Part shown: in pieces, positions 54,420 through 63,661 of the stretch
How positions within the stretch are numbered: the first letter of the stretch is position 1
Layout of the letters: each line of letters opens with the position of its first letter
Origin: Streptomyces barringtoniae
GTDB taxonomy: Bacteria > Actinomycetota > Actinomycetes > Streptomycetales > Streptomycetaceae
Reading direction: 5' to 3'
NCBI RefSeq assembly: GCF_020819595.1
Contig: NZ_JAJHNP010000005.1
Coordinates: 248,001 to 312,000, forward strand
Length of the DNA: 64,000 nt
Position numbers and translations under genes: made by a program
The notes under the pieces: model-generated
Told to the model about the DNA's origin: nothing
Seen by the model: the letters and a program-made list of their open reading frames with translations, nothing else
Databases searched by the model: none

Positions 54420-57400
54420 CTAGTGCGGCTGAACCACGCAGACTTCATCGGGGCGGCAGCCCTCGAGGTCCGGGGCCTTGATGTAGAAGGGATCGTTGTC
54501 GTCCACGCGGGCCTTCTTGTAGAAGGAGCCGACGTCGCGGCCCGCGCCCTCGTTCTGTTTCGCGGACATCGATGCCCGTCCGCAGACTTCCTGCCACGTG
54601 GGCGCAGCGACTCCCGGGCGGTCGTCGTAGTACAGGCGCCACTTGCCGTCACTGGCACTCTTCTGGGCGTACAGCTGAATGCACTTGTCGCCGCTGTCGA
54701 CGAACTGACCGCCGCTTTCCTTCGTCGACGCGAAGGGGTACTCATCGCATTGCCGGCCGTCGGGGCTGTTTGTGGTCGCCTCAGGAGTTGCTTTGTCGTA
54801 TGGCTTCCAGGAGTTGGGGCACACCACTCCTCTGTTCTTGTCCCGCACGCGCTGGTCGATCTCCCGGTGGAGCGGCGTTTTGTGTTCCTCGCTGCCCGGG
54901 TGTGACGGCAGTTCCTCGCGGAGCAGCCAGTAGTACGCAGCAGCGGCCGGGTACTTCCGATCGTTCACGGTGTATGTCGGTATGTGCTTGTAGAAGATGC
55001 ATCCGGTGGAGTTGGGGACGGTCACCGAGTTGTCGCAGCGGATTTGGTCGAACAGCGAGATCTCTGGCTTGTCGACGGGAACAACACCTTGCCACTTGGG
55101 GCTGTCTGCCTTGAAGCTCAGGTACACGCCTCGGTCGAACTTCTCGGAGGTGCCGGCGGTCGGCGTGGTCCATGTGTTCGACTTCGTCGCGGACGCCCAG
55201 TGCTTGTCGGTCAGGCTTGTCCAGGTCGCGTCGGTCCAGTTCGTGGTGTAGGTGGCGTCGCAGTTCGGGGTGCAGGGGGTCTGCCAGTAGTCCAGGGAGA
55301 CGGCGCCGAGATCGGTGTCCATGTCCACGGGCACGATCGACATGCGTTCCGTGAAGGTTGCCTTGTTCTGCGTCTTCGTCTCTACGAATATGTTGAACGC
55401 GGCGGACGCGGTTTCGATGGTGCCGTCGGGGTCTTTCTTGGTCCAGTGGACGAGAGTGGTGAAGGCGAGGCACCCTTCACGGCGTTCGATCGTGTAGGTC
55501 TGGGTCAAGCCGGTCTGAGCGCACCACGGCACGAGCGTGGTGGACAGAGCACCTGTCCCGGCCGTCCGCGTCATGGAGGGGCGCTTGATGAGCGGCTCGT
55601 AGGTGACGCACTGGCGGCTCTGGCCGTTCTTCAGGCCCTTGGCGCACTGGTTGTTGGACGTGAGTGAAGAGGCTGCAGAAGGAGTAACCAGACCGGTGGG
55701 CGCCGGCTGCTTCTGCTGGTCGTTGTCGATGAAGTCGACGTCGGGGGCGTTGTAGTCGGGGTCGGGAAGTTCGAGACCGGCCATCCGGCCGCCGGACACG
55801 TCGAAGTTGCCGGGCACGAAGGCGACCGCTCCCCAGGCGATGTCCTTGTCAGCGCTGCCGCTGCTGGTGGTATTGGAGAGTCTGACCTCGGGGATGCGAT
55901 CGTTGAAGCGGAAGGCGCCAAGAGACACCCATTTGTTGGACGCGTTGGCGGACTGGTCGACGGTGACTTTCCTGGTTCCGAAGGCCGTCACAACTTCATA
56001 CACGGCCTGAGTGGTCTGCGCTCCGGTATCCGGCACGTGTACGTAGACCATGGCCTGTGTCTTGTCCATGGGCTTGTTTAGCTTCCAGTCACCGTCGATG
56101 GTCATGCTGCCGCCGTCGCCGCCGAGGTGATTGGTGTCGCGTTCGTGGGCGTACCAGAAGTGGCCGCCGTAGCCGCCGCCGACCTGGTGCAGGTCGGCTT
56201 TCGCGTTGAAGTGCGTGCCCATGGTGTCGGCGTAGAACGTGAACTGGAAGCTGCCGGACGAGGTGACGGGACCGCAGTCGCTGTAGGTGTCGGTGCCGTT
56301 GGGCACCGAGGCCACCACTTGTGCGCCGCTGGGTGCTCCGGAGCACACCGGTGTGCCGTTCTTCAGGCGGTAGCCGCGTCCCGGTTCCGACACCAGCGAC
56401 TGGTACTTGATGTTCTCGTGGCCGCAGGTGGAGGCGCAGTCGGTCTTCCACGTCGCGTTGGGCTGGTTCCACCAGTACTGTGCGTAGCACTCCTCGGTGC
56501 CGCAGTTCGGCGGCGTGTTGGGGTCGCAGTTGTTCTTGGAGTTGCAGAACACGTCGAGGTCCGGCGTGACGTGTGCCCGGTTGTAGCGCGCGCTGCCTTT
56601 GATCTCGACGGGCAGGTCCGCTCCGTTCCAGTAGGCGGGGCGGAAGCCGGCAGAGGAAAAGCCGGACTCGCCGGGCCAGTCCTGGCGGCCGGAGGTGGCG
56701 TAGGAGTAGCCGGTGTCGATGGACCAGGCGGCCCAGCCCATCACCTTCACCTCGTACGGCCAGTCCTGTGGGTGTGCGGCGTCGTGGTTGGCGTCGGTGC
56801 CGTCCACGTCGGTGTTCATGAACGGATGACCCCACCCCTTGGCGTAGATGGGGTTGGCCGGGTTGTTGTACCAGCCGAGGCCCCAGTGCCCGCCGTGCTG
56901 CGATGCCTGGGAGGGCGGGTTGAAGCCGAGGTTGTAGTTCCAGACCGCGGTGAACCAGTTCTCCACGTAGGAGGGGTCGTCGTTGTTGACGGTGATCGTC
57001 TGGCCGGCCTTGTGGACCTCGTTCCACTTGTCGGCGAGGATCTTCATGGAGGCGGCGATGTTCGTCGCGTAGTCGATGGCGACGAGTTTCTGCAGGGCTG
57101 GGGACAGGCTGGTTTCGCCCGGCTTCTCATGGCCCTTGAGGCGCATGCCGTCGGTGACCTGGCCCACGCCGTAGCCGCAGTCTGATTTGTCCCAGTTGAT
57201 GTTCCAGTACGAGTCCGGATTGCCCGGATCGATCTGATGCCCGTAGTAGCCGTCGACCGCTGCCAGGGGGCTGCCCATCTGGCCGGGGATGGAGCCGGAT
57301 TCGGCCTGCCACAGGTTGGACTCCTGGGCCATGATGCCGAGCATCACGTTGACGGGGATGCGCGCGTTGCTCGCGCCGGTCAGGGTGGGCGGCGGGAACA

Positions 57401-58955
57401 GGCCCTGCGGGTCGATGGTGCCGAGGCCGGCCTGGTTGCGGTAGCCGCCCTGGTTGAGGTAGCCGGCGTGCAGGTCACCGCGTACCGCCATGTCGACAGC
57501 CCACTCCACCTGGTTGGGAGTGGGCTGCAACGCCTGAGCCTTGACGTCGTTGCGAGAGACGGAGCACCAGCGGTCGGGGTCGGTGGGGTCGTGCGACACG
57601 ATCGACGTCACCGCGGTGACCCGTGCCGATTGCGGTTGCTTGCCTGAGCCGATGCCGGCTGCGGCGCGGGCCTTGGAGGCCGAGGCGAGGGCGGGAGACA
57701 ACTGGGCTTCGGCCATGGGTGGCGTGAGGGTGACCTGCTGGCTGAGCCTGGTGCCGGTGCTTGTGGCGGTGGAGGTCACCGTCAGGGACGTGGCGGTTTT
57801 CACCATGCCTGGAGCTGGCGACGTGTGCTGTGAAGCGGGCTCGGTCCGTGTGAAGCCCTTGCCGGCATCCTTGATCCGGTCGATGCCCGCACGTAGCCCC
57901 GGTGCGAGAACAGGGTTGACGGCGAGCCGGCCCAGGCTGGAGACGTCTGTGTTCACCGGGGCGTTGAGCCGGGTGATGCCGCTGCCTGAGGTGTGCGTGG
58001 CACCCGTGGGATGCCCGACGAGGAACACGCTGGAGGAGCCGCCTCGTGTCAGGTCGAGGTCACCGAGCTTGCCACTGGCGATGACGGAGGTCTTGCCCTT
58101 CGCGCTCCACACCCGGGCGCGGGCGCGCTTGGCGCCGTTGCGCTCGACGAAGGCGACGTCACCGCTGTTGACGGGTTGGATGTCGAACGGGACGCCACCG
58201 GCTGTGAGCAGGTCCTTGACCTTGCCCTTGTGGTCGAGGTGGATCAGATGGCGGCTGAGTGCGCCGATCACACCGTCCTTGACGGGTACGGCGCTGGTGA
58301 CTTCCCCCTTGGTGGCCGACGCGCTCAGCGTTTTACCGGCGGTGTCGACGGTCATGACACGGGTCCGAGTGGCGGACGGCTCGTTCATGTCACGGAAGGC
58401 GGTGAACGCGGCCGTGTGGGTCTGCGGGTTGCAGGAGGGGTCGAAGTAGGCGAGTGTCCCGGTGAACGGCAGCTTCGTCACGTCACCGGTGCTGGTGTCG
58501 ATGATCGCCGTGAACGCACCGCCCTGCATCAGGTCCGGTTTGTTCGTGAACGACCGGGGCGCGTACACAGCAGCCACATGGTCGCGGTCCATCACGCACG
58601 TGTTGCCGATCCACGAATCCGCCGGCATGCCCGGCTCGGACAAGGCCGCGGCAGTCTTCCACTGGTACGCGTCGGCTTCTTCCGCGACAAGAATCTTGAA
58701 CGATGTGGCGTCAGCCACGCCAGTGACCACCCGGTCCGTGGATGTCTTCCACCCCTCACCCAGGCTCTGGTCCGGATCGGCCACCCGTCCTGCAGGCGAC
58801 GGCGACGGCGACGGAGCGGGGCTTGTGGCAGGGCTGTGACCGCCTGGAGAGGTAGGGGCCGCCGTGGCCGGGACGGCTTGCAGCAGGCCGCCCGTCAGCG
58901 CCGTACACGCCGCAAGGACGGCCAAAGGTATGGATGATCGTCTTCTGGATCTCAA
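54420..58955 (-). CDS. Large secreted protein: lytic-transglycosylase-like, golvesin-like and NucA/NucB-like domains
   Basis: A 1511-residue exported protein. A basic n-region (MRSRRRSSIPLAVLAAC) leads a signal peptide ending about residue 33; a Pro/Ser linker follows. Residues about 60-350 look like repeated beta-blades. Around 535-700 a lysozyme-like region has MLGIMAQESNLWQAE and YGVGQVTDGMR, as in lytic transglycosylases. About 900-1055 is a golvesin-type beta domain (TFYADTMGTHFNA, AVYEVVTAFGTRKVTVDQ). The tail (about 1390-1511) has CDEYPFASTKE and, later, NEGAGRD and DDNDPFYIKA, matching NucA/NucB DNases. The start TTG 58955 has GGGGAA 5 bases before it; GTG 59012 is possible. It may be a secreted effector with the SUKH gene as protection. 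Confidence 0.85.
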   Translation of the reverse strand: MRSRRRSSIPLAVLAACTALTGGLLQAVPATAAPTSPGGHSPATSPAPSPSPSPAGRVADPDQSLGEGWKTSTDRVVTGVADATSFKILVAEEADAYQWKTAAALSEPGMPADSWIGNTCVMDRDHVAAVYAPRSFTNKPDLMQGGAFTAIIDTSTGDVTKLPFTGTLAYFDPSCNPQTHTAAFTAFRDMNEPSATRTRVMTVDTAGKTLSASATKGEVTSAVPVKDGVIGALSRHLIHLDHKGKVKDLLTAGGVPFDIQPVNSGDVAFVERNGAKRARARVWSAKGKTSVIASGKLGDLDLTRGGSSSVFLVGHPTGATHTSGSGITRLNAPVNTDVSSLGRLAVNPVLAPGLRAGIDRIKDAGKGFTRTEPASQHTSPAPGMVKTATSLTVTSTATSTGTRLSQQVTLTPPMAEAQLSPALASASKARAAAGIGSGKQPQSARVTAVTSIVSHDPTDPDRWCSVSRNDVKAQALQPTPNQVEWAVDMAVRGDLHAGYLNQGGYRNQAGLGTIDPQGLFPPPTLTGASNARIPVNVMLGIMAQESNLWQAESGSIPGQMGSPLAAVDGYYGHQIDPGNPDSYWNINWDKSDCGYGVGQVTDGMRLKGHEKPGETSLSPALQKLVAIDYATNIAASMKILADKWNEVHKAGQTITVNNDDPSYVENWFTAVWNYNLGFNPPSQASQHGGHWGLGWYNNPANPIYAKGWGHPFMNTDVDGTDANHDAAHPQDWPYEVKVMGWAAWSIDTGYSYATSGRQDWPGESGFSSAGFRPAYWNGADLPVEIKGSARYNRAHVTPDLDVFCNSKNNCDPNTPPNCGTEECYAQYWWNQPNATWKTDCASTCGHENIKYQSLVSEPGRGYRLKNGTPVCSGAPSGAQVVASVPNGTDTYSDCGPVTSSGSFQFTFYADTMGTHFNAKADLHQVGGGYGGHFWYAHERDTNHLGGDGGSMTIDGDWKLNKPMDKTQAMVYVHVPDTGAQTTQAVYEVVTAFGTRKVTVDQSANASNKWVSLGAFRFNDRIPEVRLSNTTSSGSADKDIAWGAVAFVPGNFDVSGGRMAGLELPDPDYNAPDVDFIDNDQQKQPAPTGLVTPSAASSLTSNNQCAKGLKNGQSRQCVTYEPLIKRPSMTRTAGTGALSTTLVPWCAQTGLTQTYTIERREGCLAFTTLVHWTKKDPDGTIETASAAFNIFVETKTQNKATFTERMSIVPVDMDTDLGAVSLDYWQTPCTPNCDATYTTNWTDATWTSLTDKHWASATKSNTWTTPTAGTSEKFDRGVYLSFKADSPKWQGVVPVDKPEISLFDQIRCDNSVTVPNSTGCIFYKHIPTYTVNDRKYPAAAAYYWLLREELPSHPGSEEHKTPLHREIDQRVRDKNRGVVCPNSWKPYDKATPEATTNSPDGRQCDEYPFASTKESGGQFVDSGDKCIQLYAQKSASDGKWRLYYDDRPGVAAPTWQEVCGRASMSAKQNEGAGRDVGSFYKKARVDDNDPFYIKAPDLEGCRPDEVCVVQPH

Positions 58956-59086
58956 AGAAGTTCCCCGAATTTCTCGTGTGATGGGATGTCCCGTGCCCTG
59001 GTCTGCGGGCACGTTTTGACTGGACCATGGGCGCGCAAGGGCGAATCACAGGGCGGTAGCTGGAGGTTTCCGGGCCGGTTACAGAA

Positions 59087-59116
59087 ACCGCCTTGCCCCG
59101 GACGGGGCAAGGCGGT
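59087..59116. terminator. Hairpin terminator upstream of the large secreted protein
   Basis: ACCGCCTTGCCCC and GGGGCAAGGCGGT form a 13-bp perfect stem with a 4-base loop. It follows the membrane-protein gene (59189-59581, minus strand), so the large gene downstream probably has its own promoter. Confidence 0.78.
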
Positions 59117-59188
59117 CGACTCAGGGAGCCGACAACGGGCCCTATTGCTGGTTGCCGGCCTTGGCGAGAACGGTGCGCGGGTTGTGGA

Positions 59189-59581
59189 TCACTCTGAGGT
59201 GCTGACGTTGGCGACGCGTACCTCGGAGGGTGTGCCATCGGCCGAGGGACGCGGCTTCTCGAACGGGGTGCTGATCGTTCCCTGCACGGACACGCCGGGC
59301 CCGATACGCCTGGTCACGGTCTGGGTGGTCCCGTTCTCGAAGTCGAACACCACCGTGTAAGTGACCGCGTGCCCCTCGTCGTTGTGGATTGCGTAGTCGG
59401 CGCTGAACACCTGCTTGCCGTGCTCGTACCGGACGCCGGAGTCCGTGATCTTCACCGACTCCGGCGAGCCGGTGTCCGGCTGGGTGCCGGCATTCATGCG
59501 GTGCGCGAGCCAGGCTGCTGCCCCGAAGACGACGGCGGCAGCCACGATCCAGCCAACGACAGTTCTCCTGGCCACCACCAT
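59189..59581 (-). CDS. Small membrane-anchored protein
   Basis: A 130-residue protein with one N-terminal membrane helix (VVGWIVAAAVVFGAAAWLA, residues 8-26) and an outside beta-rich domain (YEHGKQVFSADYAIHNDEG, YTVVFDFENGTTQTVTRRIGPG) that looks like an immunoglobulin/transglutaminase-like (FxLYD-type) fold. The family is not certain. It is the last gene of a same-strand set of three small exported proteins, upstream of the large secreted protein. Confidence 0.75.
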   Translation of the reverse strand: MVVARRTVVGWIVAAAVVFGAAAWLAHRMNAGTQPDTGSPESVKITDSGVRYEHGKQVFSADYAIHNDEGHAVTYTVVFDFENGTTQTVTRRIGPGVSVQGTISTPFEKPRPSADGTPSEVRVANVSTSE

Positions 59582-59611
59582 GTCTCCTCTGATATCTGAC
59601 GGCAGGACGGC

Positions 59612-60562
59612 TCAGCGTGCCGTGCTGACGCTTGCCAGGACGGCACGTGCCTTCTTGAGCAGCCGGGCGTCGCGGGTCTTCGCAGCCTCCAGCTGCTGTT
59701 CGTGCGACGTGATCTGCTTGTTCTGGTAGGCGGTTTCCGCCGTGTACCAGGTGGACACCAGCCCGGCGGTGCTCTTGCAGGCGACGTCGTCGGTGGCCAT
59801 CGATACTTCTGCCTTCTCAGGCTGGACCCCGGTCCTGCCGGGCTGGGCGAACCGGCCCTCGGCGTCGTCCAGGCTCTTCACCTGGTGTCCGTGGTCTGCC
59901 ATGCAGGAGGACCAGGACGCGAGGGCGCGCTGCACCACGGGCTGGGAGCGGGTGGCCTTGAGGGCCTGCCCGGCGAGGTCTCCGGCAGTGTCGGTGGGAA
60001 GCAGCACGCCCACTTTCTGGTTGGCCTCGGGGATGCACGTCTCGTTCATCGCCTTGTCCCAGCCTTCGGCCGAGGACTCCTGGTCCTCCCGCGCGAGTTC
60101 GGCGTCCTGGTCCGCCTGGCTCGGCCCGCCGGTGTCCTGGGCCACCGCGAACCCGTGGGCTGCGGCCTTCGCGGGGTCGGTGATGCCGTAGCGACGTTCC
60201 ATATTCATCTCGTTGTAGGAGGCCGCCGGCTGCGTGCCCATCAATTTGGGCGTGTAGGAGAACCCGAGTCGTTTCATACACGCCGACTTGACGACGTCCT
60301 TGGCGTTCTCGATGTCCACCATGTCGGGATAGCCGAGCATGTACTTCTCCAGCGGAAGCCGCATGCCTTTGGCCAGTCCGGAGGCCACGTCCTGCTTGGG
60401 CCAGCTGGCGCGGACCTTCGCGTCCGGCAGCTGCATCGCCACCGTCTTCATCTTCTGCTGACTTCCAGCACTCTTGTCGGTGGCCGAGTTGGCGCTGCAG
60501 GCCGCCGTGAAGGCGAGGACCGCGCCGGTGGCGGCGAGCACGAGGGATCGGGTCTGTCGCAT
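59612..60562 (-). CDS. Lipoprotein of unknown function
   Basis: A 316-residue exported lipoprotein with a lipobox (AFTAAC, Cys about 22). The mature part is helical and hydrophilic with three conserved-looking Cys pairs (SACMKRLGFSY near 94, NETCIPEANQ near 172, WSSCMADHG near 216, VACKSTAG near 255). The pattern CMxxxGxxY-like resembles a group of actinobacterial lipoproteins of unknown role. Its ATG overlaps the previous stop by one base (TGATG), so it is coupled to the I36-like gene. Same-strand neighbour of the large secreted protein. Confidence 0.78.
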   Translation of the reverse strand: MRQTRSLVLAATGAVLAFTAACSANSATDKSAGSQQKMKTVAMQLPDAKVRASWPKQDVASGLAKGMRLPLEKYMLGYPDMVDIENAKDVVKSACMKRLGFSYTPKLMGTQPAASYNEMNMERRYGITDPAKAAAHGFAVAQDTGGPSQADQDAELAREDQESSAEGWDKAMNETCIPEANQKVGVLLPTDTAGDLAGQALKATRSQPVVQRALASWSSCMADHGHQVKSLDDAEGRFAQPGRTGVQPEKAEVSMATDDVACKSTAGLVSTWYTAETAYQNKQITSHEQQLEAAKTRDARLLKKARAVLASVSTAR

Positions 60563-61095
60563 CAGGCATACCTCTTGTGAGAACCGTTGTGGTTCTTGAT
60601 ACCGGAGCCCAGGTTCCGGGCGTAGCCGTCGGCCTTGGGATACCACTGGTTCTCCCCGCTGTAGCCGCCTTCGGAATACACCGAGTACGCGGCATAGGGG
60701 TCCTGGTTCCACGCGGACGCGGCATTGTTTTCCACGCCCTGCCCGTCGCCGTCCCCCTTGCTGTGACCGCACGGGTAAGGCATCCCGCCGTACGCGTCGG
60801 AGGGAAAGTCCTCGAAGACGAACCGGACGACGACCGCGCCCCCGTTCACCGTGTACCCGAACTCACTGGAGCGGTCACGGCGGGTCGCGAAGCATGCGCT
60901 GTCCGACTGAGTCGTGGTCTCCGACCGCGAGTTGAAGTGAATCCGGAAACAGTGGTTCGGATGGCCCCTGTCACTGGACGTGCAGTCGTTGTGCACGTAT
61001 GAGGTCCCGGCGTAGGCGGGTACTGCGGTGAGAACGCCGGCGGCCAGGGCTGCGGCGGTGGCAGCTGTAGCGGCGGCGGATCTGGCAAAACGCAA
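60562..61095 (-). CDS. Secreted I36-inhibitor/crystallin-like protein
   Basis: A 177-residue secreted protein: signal peptide to about residue 29 (VPAYA), then a domain with Cys residues (about 38, 49, 68, 107). The last 60 residues (VENNAASAWNQD, YSVYSEGGYSGENQWY, ARNLGSGIKNHNGSHKRY) follow the pattern of peptidase inhibitor family I36/beta-gamma crystallin-like proteins of Streptomyces. These block metallopeptidases or bind calcium; the role here is unknown. The start is TTG, with GGGGGAA 5 bases upstream, as for the large secreted protein. It is the first gene of the set. Confidence 0.72.
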   Translation of the reverse strand: MRFARSAAATAATAAALAAGVLTAVPAYAGTSYVHNDCTSSDRGHPNHCFRIHFNSRSETTTQSDSACFATRRDRSSEFGYTVNGGAVVVRFVFEDFPSDAYGGMPYPCGHSKGDGDGQGVENNAASAWNQDPYAAYSVYSEGGYSGENQWYPKADGYARNLGSGIKNHNGSHKRYA

Positions 61096-61926
61096 AGAGC
61101 TTCCCCCTGTTTGGAGCGAACGCGTCCGGGAGGCGGATCAGCACACGGACGCGCACCCCCGACGCGCAACGACAAGCCGACGGGCGGATGTTTGGTCTGG
61201 TCCATTCGCCCACGGCCCGGCCACTCTCACGCAGCATGTTCATGCCGGTCAAGGGGCGAGAGCAGGAGCTATGTCGGCCCGGCGTGAAAGCAACTCCGGC
61301 AGCGACAGCCATCCGGAATGCGGTGATCAAGTGTGCAACCCAGGAGGTACCTGTGTGACTCCTGTGAACCGGAGGGGGTTCGAGGGGACCGCTGGTGCTG
61401 CCAGGGGTGGCCGGATTCAGCCCTTCCTCCCCAACATCCGACGGAAGGTGGGTGGCGAGGTACGGGATCCACAACCTCCAGACGCGGAACCGCTGGTCGT
61501 TGTCGCCCCCGGATCGGCGAGCAGGACGGCCAGAAGGCTCGCGAGTACGGTGAGGTTGCGCCAGTGGCGGGGCTGCCTCTCCGGGTCGGTTCCTCGCGCA
61601 TGCCTCTGGCCGGCGGCTTGACGACAGCTCGCTGGCGCAGAAATGTGCAGGTGAGAAGGCTGGTCACAGTAACGCGCGAGTTTTCTCAAGGTCTTCGAGT
61701 CGAAGACATGGTGTCGGCCCGCACGGCCCGTACGGCGAGGCGGTCGGCGACCAGGACTCCGGTGGAGTAGCTCCGCCGACCGTGGAGCACATGGCCGCCG
61801 CGAGCCCTGGCCAACGTCGGAGGGGATTCCTGACGGGCCAAACCACCACCCCAGCACCACTGCTCCGCCGCGTACTGGCGCTCGAGTCGACCGGCGCGGG
61901 AGGGCTCGGTGAGAAACCGGGCGCTC
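61096..61926. other. Spacer without a recognisable gene
   Basis: About 830 bases. The first part must carry the promoter of the secreted-protein set on the minus strand. Long overlapping frames occur on both strands but show no motif; a hydrophobic stretch NLTVLASLLAVLLA on the minus strand near 61530 may be debris of a membrane protein. Confidence 0.5.
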
Positions 61927-62210
61927 CACTGCCCCAGTACGGTCTGGCCGGCAAGACCGTCCTTCCGCTGGCAACCGGCGGAACCACGGCGCACGTTCTG
62001 GCGACCGACTACGCCCTGCGCCCGGTGCTCAGTTCCATGGGCGCCGGGCACATCGTCCAGGGCTGGTTCACGCTGGACAAGGACATCGCGGTGGGCGAGG
62101 ACGGCACGCTGACCGTTGCACCGGGTCCGGCCGAGGCCCTCGAACAGGTCGTCGACCAGTTCTCCGAAGCCCTCGGCAGTCGTACGGCGCTGCTGGCGGC
62201 CGCCGGATGA
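61927..62210 (+). pseudogene. C-terminal half of an NADPH-dependent FMN reductase (SsuE-like)
   Basis: From LPQYGLAGKTVLPLATGG through ALRPVLSSMGAGHIVQGWFT and LDKDI to the stop, about 93 residues match the C-terminal half of SsuE-type FMN reductases, which feed reduced FMN to sulfonate monooxygenases. The N-terminal half with the flavin-binding GSPS motif is missing; an in-frame ATG at 61782 gives an unrelated N-terminus. It stands tail to tail with a TauD-type dioxygenase gene, so it may be left from a sulfur-scavenging locus. Confidence 0.7.
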
Positions 62211-62332
62211 GCAGCCTGATCGTGACTGCCGACGACGATGAGCGAAAGGCGTGAGCTTCCGTGAGCATGAGCCGGCCGCCGTGTGGCGGAGCTGGCCGGG
62301 CACGGCGGCGGCTGCTGCGTCGTTCGGCGATG

Positions 62333-63283
62333 TCAGGAGGCCACGGCGACACGGTGGTCGGCGGTGAAAGGGCGTCCGGCGACCAGTTCGGACTCGCGTC
62401 CGTCCGGTCCGACGGGTATGTCGCCGATCAGAGTCACCCGGTGCAGACGCCGTTCGACGTCCAGGTGGTCCAGATCGCGTGGAGCGAGGTGGGCGGTGGC
62501 ACGGTTGTCCCAGAAGGCGACGTGTCCCGGCTCCCAGCGGAAGCGCACCGTGTACTCGGGGCGAGTGATCTCGGCGTACAGCAGGTCGAGGATACGCTTG
62601 CTCTCGCCCGCGGTGACGTCGACGATGTGGCTGGTGAAGCCGGGATTGACGAACAGCGCACGCTCCCCGGTCCCCGGGTGCACCCGTACCACGGGGTGGA
62701 TCGCCACCAGCAGGTTGTCGTTGATGCGGCGGGCGTACTCGCTGTCGCCGTCCACCCGCCTGCTTCCGCCGTAGCGGTGTTCGGCACGAAGTGTGTCGAC
62801 GAAGGCGCGGACGGGGGCGGACAAGCCCTCATACGCGGCAACGAGGTTGGTCCACTGCGTGTCCCCGCCGACCTGCGGGACGGTCTCGGCGCGCAGGATG
62901 GAGCCGGCGGGCGGGTTCACGGCGGCGGTGACGTCGGTGTGCCAGCCATCGACATAGCTGTACTGGCGCTTTCGGTACTCGTCACGGAAGTCCTTGCCGT
63001 AGCGCTGCTCGAAGCGGCGCGGGTCGATGGTGAAGATCTCCGGGTGGTCCTCCGGCGGGGCGTCGTCGTGCGGGTGGGCGTAGGTGAGCTCACCGAAGTG
63101 GCGGGCGAAGGTGATCTGGGAGGCATGGTCGAGCCGCTGCCCACGGAAGAAGACGACCTTGTAGCGGTAGAGGGCGTGCTTGATCGTTTCGACGGTGTCG
63201 GTGGACAGCGGCTGGGCGAGGTCGATGCCGTCGATGTCGGCGCCGATGTGACCGGCGACGGGGCGGACGGAGAGCGTGCTCAT
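62333..63283 (-). CDS. TauD/TfdA-family 2-oxoglutarate-dependent dioxygenase
   Basis: A 316-residue Fe(II)/2-oxoglutarate dioxygenase. The facial triad is visible: H115 and D117 in DGWHTDVTA, and the distal His in FWDNRATAHLAPRD (about 255-268), followed by the 2-oxoglutarate Arg (RRLHRVTL). The family includes taurine dioxygenase and alkylsulfatases that free sulfite or sulfate from organic sulfur. An FMN reductase remnant beside it supports a role in sulfonate use. ATG 63283 has AAGGA upstream; ATG 63307 is possible. Confidence 0.92.
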   Translation of the reverse strand: MSTLSVRPVAGHIGADIDGIDLAQPLSTDTVETIKHALYRYKVVFFRGQRLDHASQITFARHFGELTYAHPHDDAPPEDHPEIFTIDPRRFEQRYGKDFRDEYRKRQYSYVDGWHTDVTAAVNPPAGSILRAETVPQVGGDTQWTNLVAAYEGLSAPVRAFVDTLRAEHRYGGSRRVDGDSEYARRINDNLLVAIHPVVRVHPGTGERALFVNPGFTSHIVDVTAGESKRILDLLYAEITRPEYTVRFRWEPGHVAFWDNRATAHLAPRDLDHLDVERRLHRVTLIGDIPVGPDGRESELVAGRPFTADHRVAVAS

Positions 63284-63307
63284 GCGGACGGTGTCCTTTC
63301 GGGCCAT

Positions 63308-63661
63308 GTCGGGGTGGGACCACGGCGACGTCAGGGCAGGGGTGGCGTCCCCGCGCCGGTCCCTTGCTCGTACGCGTGGAAGAGACCGGCCTGGCGCTGC
63401 CGCGCAGGGTGTGAAGGAAGAACGCTGTGCCTGTCAGCGCCGCGGCGCGGTCACGAGGACGCGCCGTGGCGAAATGCCGCTCGGCGGGTGCAACAGCCCA
63501 GTCCGGCGAAGTGGTGCGCGCTGAAGGCGTTCACGGGGTGCCGGTCTGCGGCTGCCCGGATCGTGGCCTCGTGCTGCGCGTCCATGGAAGGAGTCTGCGG
63601 CCCGCGCGACCGTGCGGACAATGGTTTGTGGCAGCACGGAAGAAACCCCGCCTTGTTCCGC
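63308..63661. other. Spacer without a recognisable gene
   Basis: About 350 bases between the TauD and ROK genes, both on the minus strand. It should contain the dioxygenase promoter. No frame shows family motifs. Confidence 0.5.
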
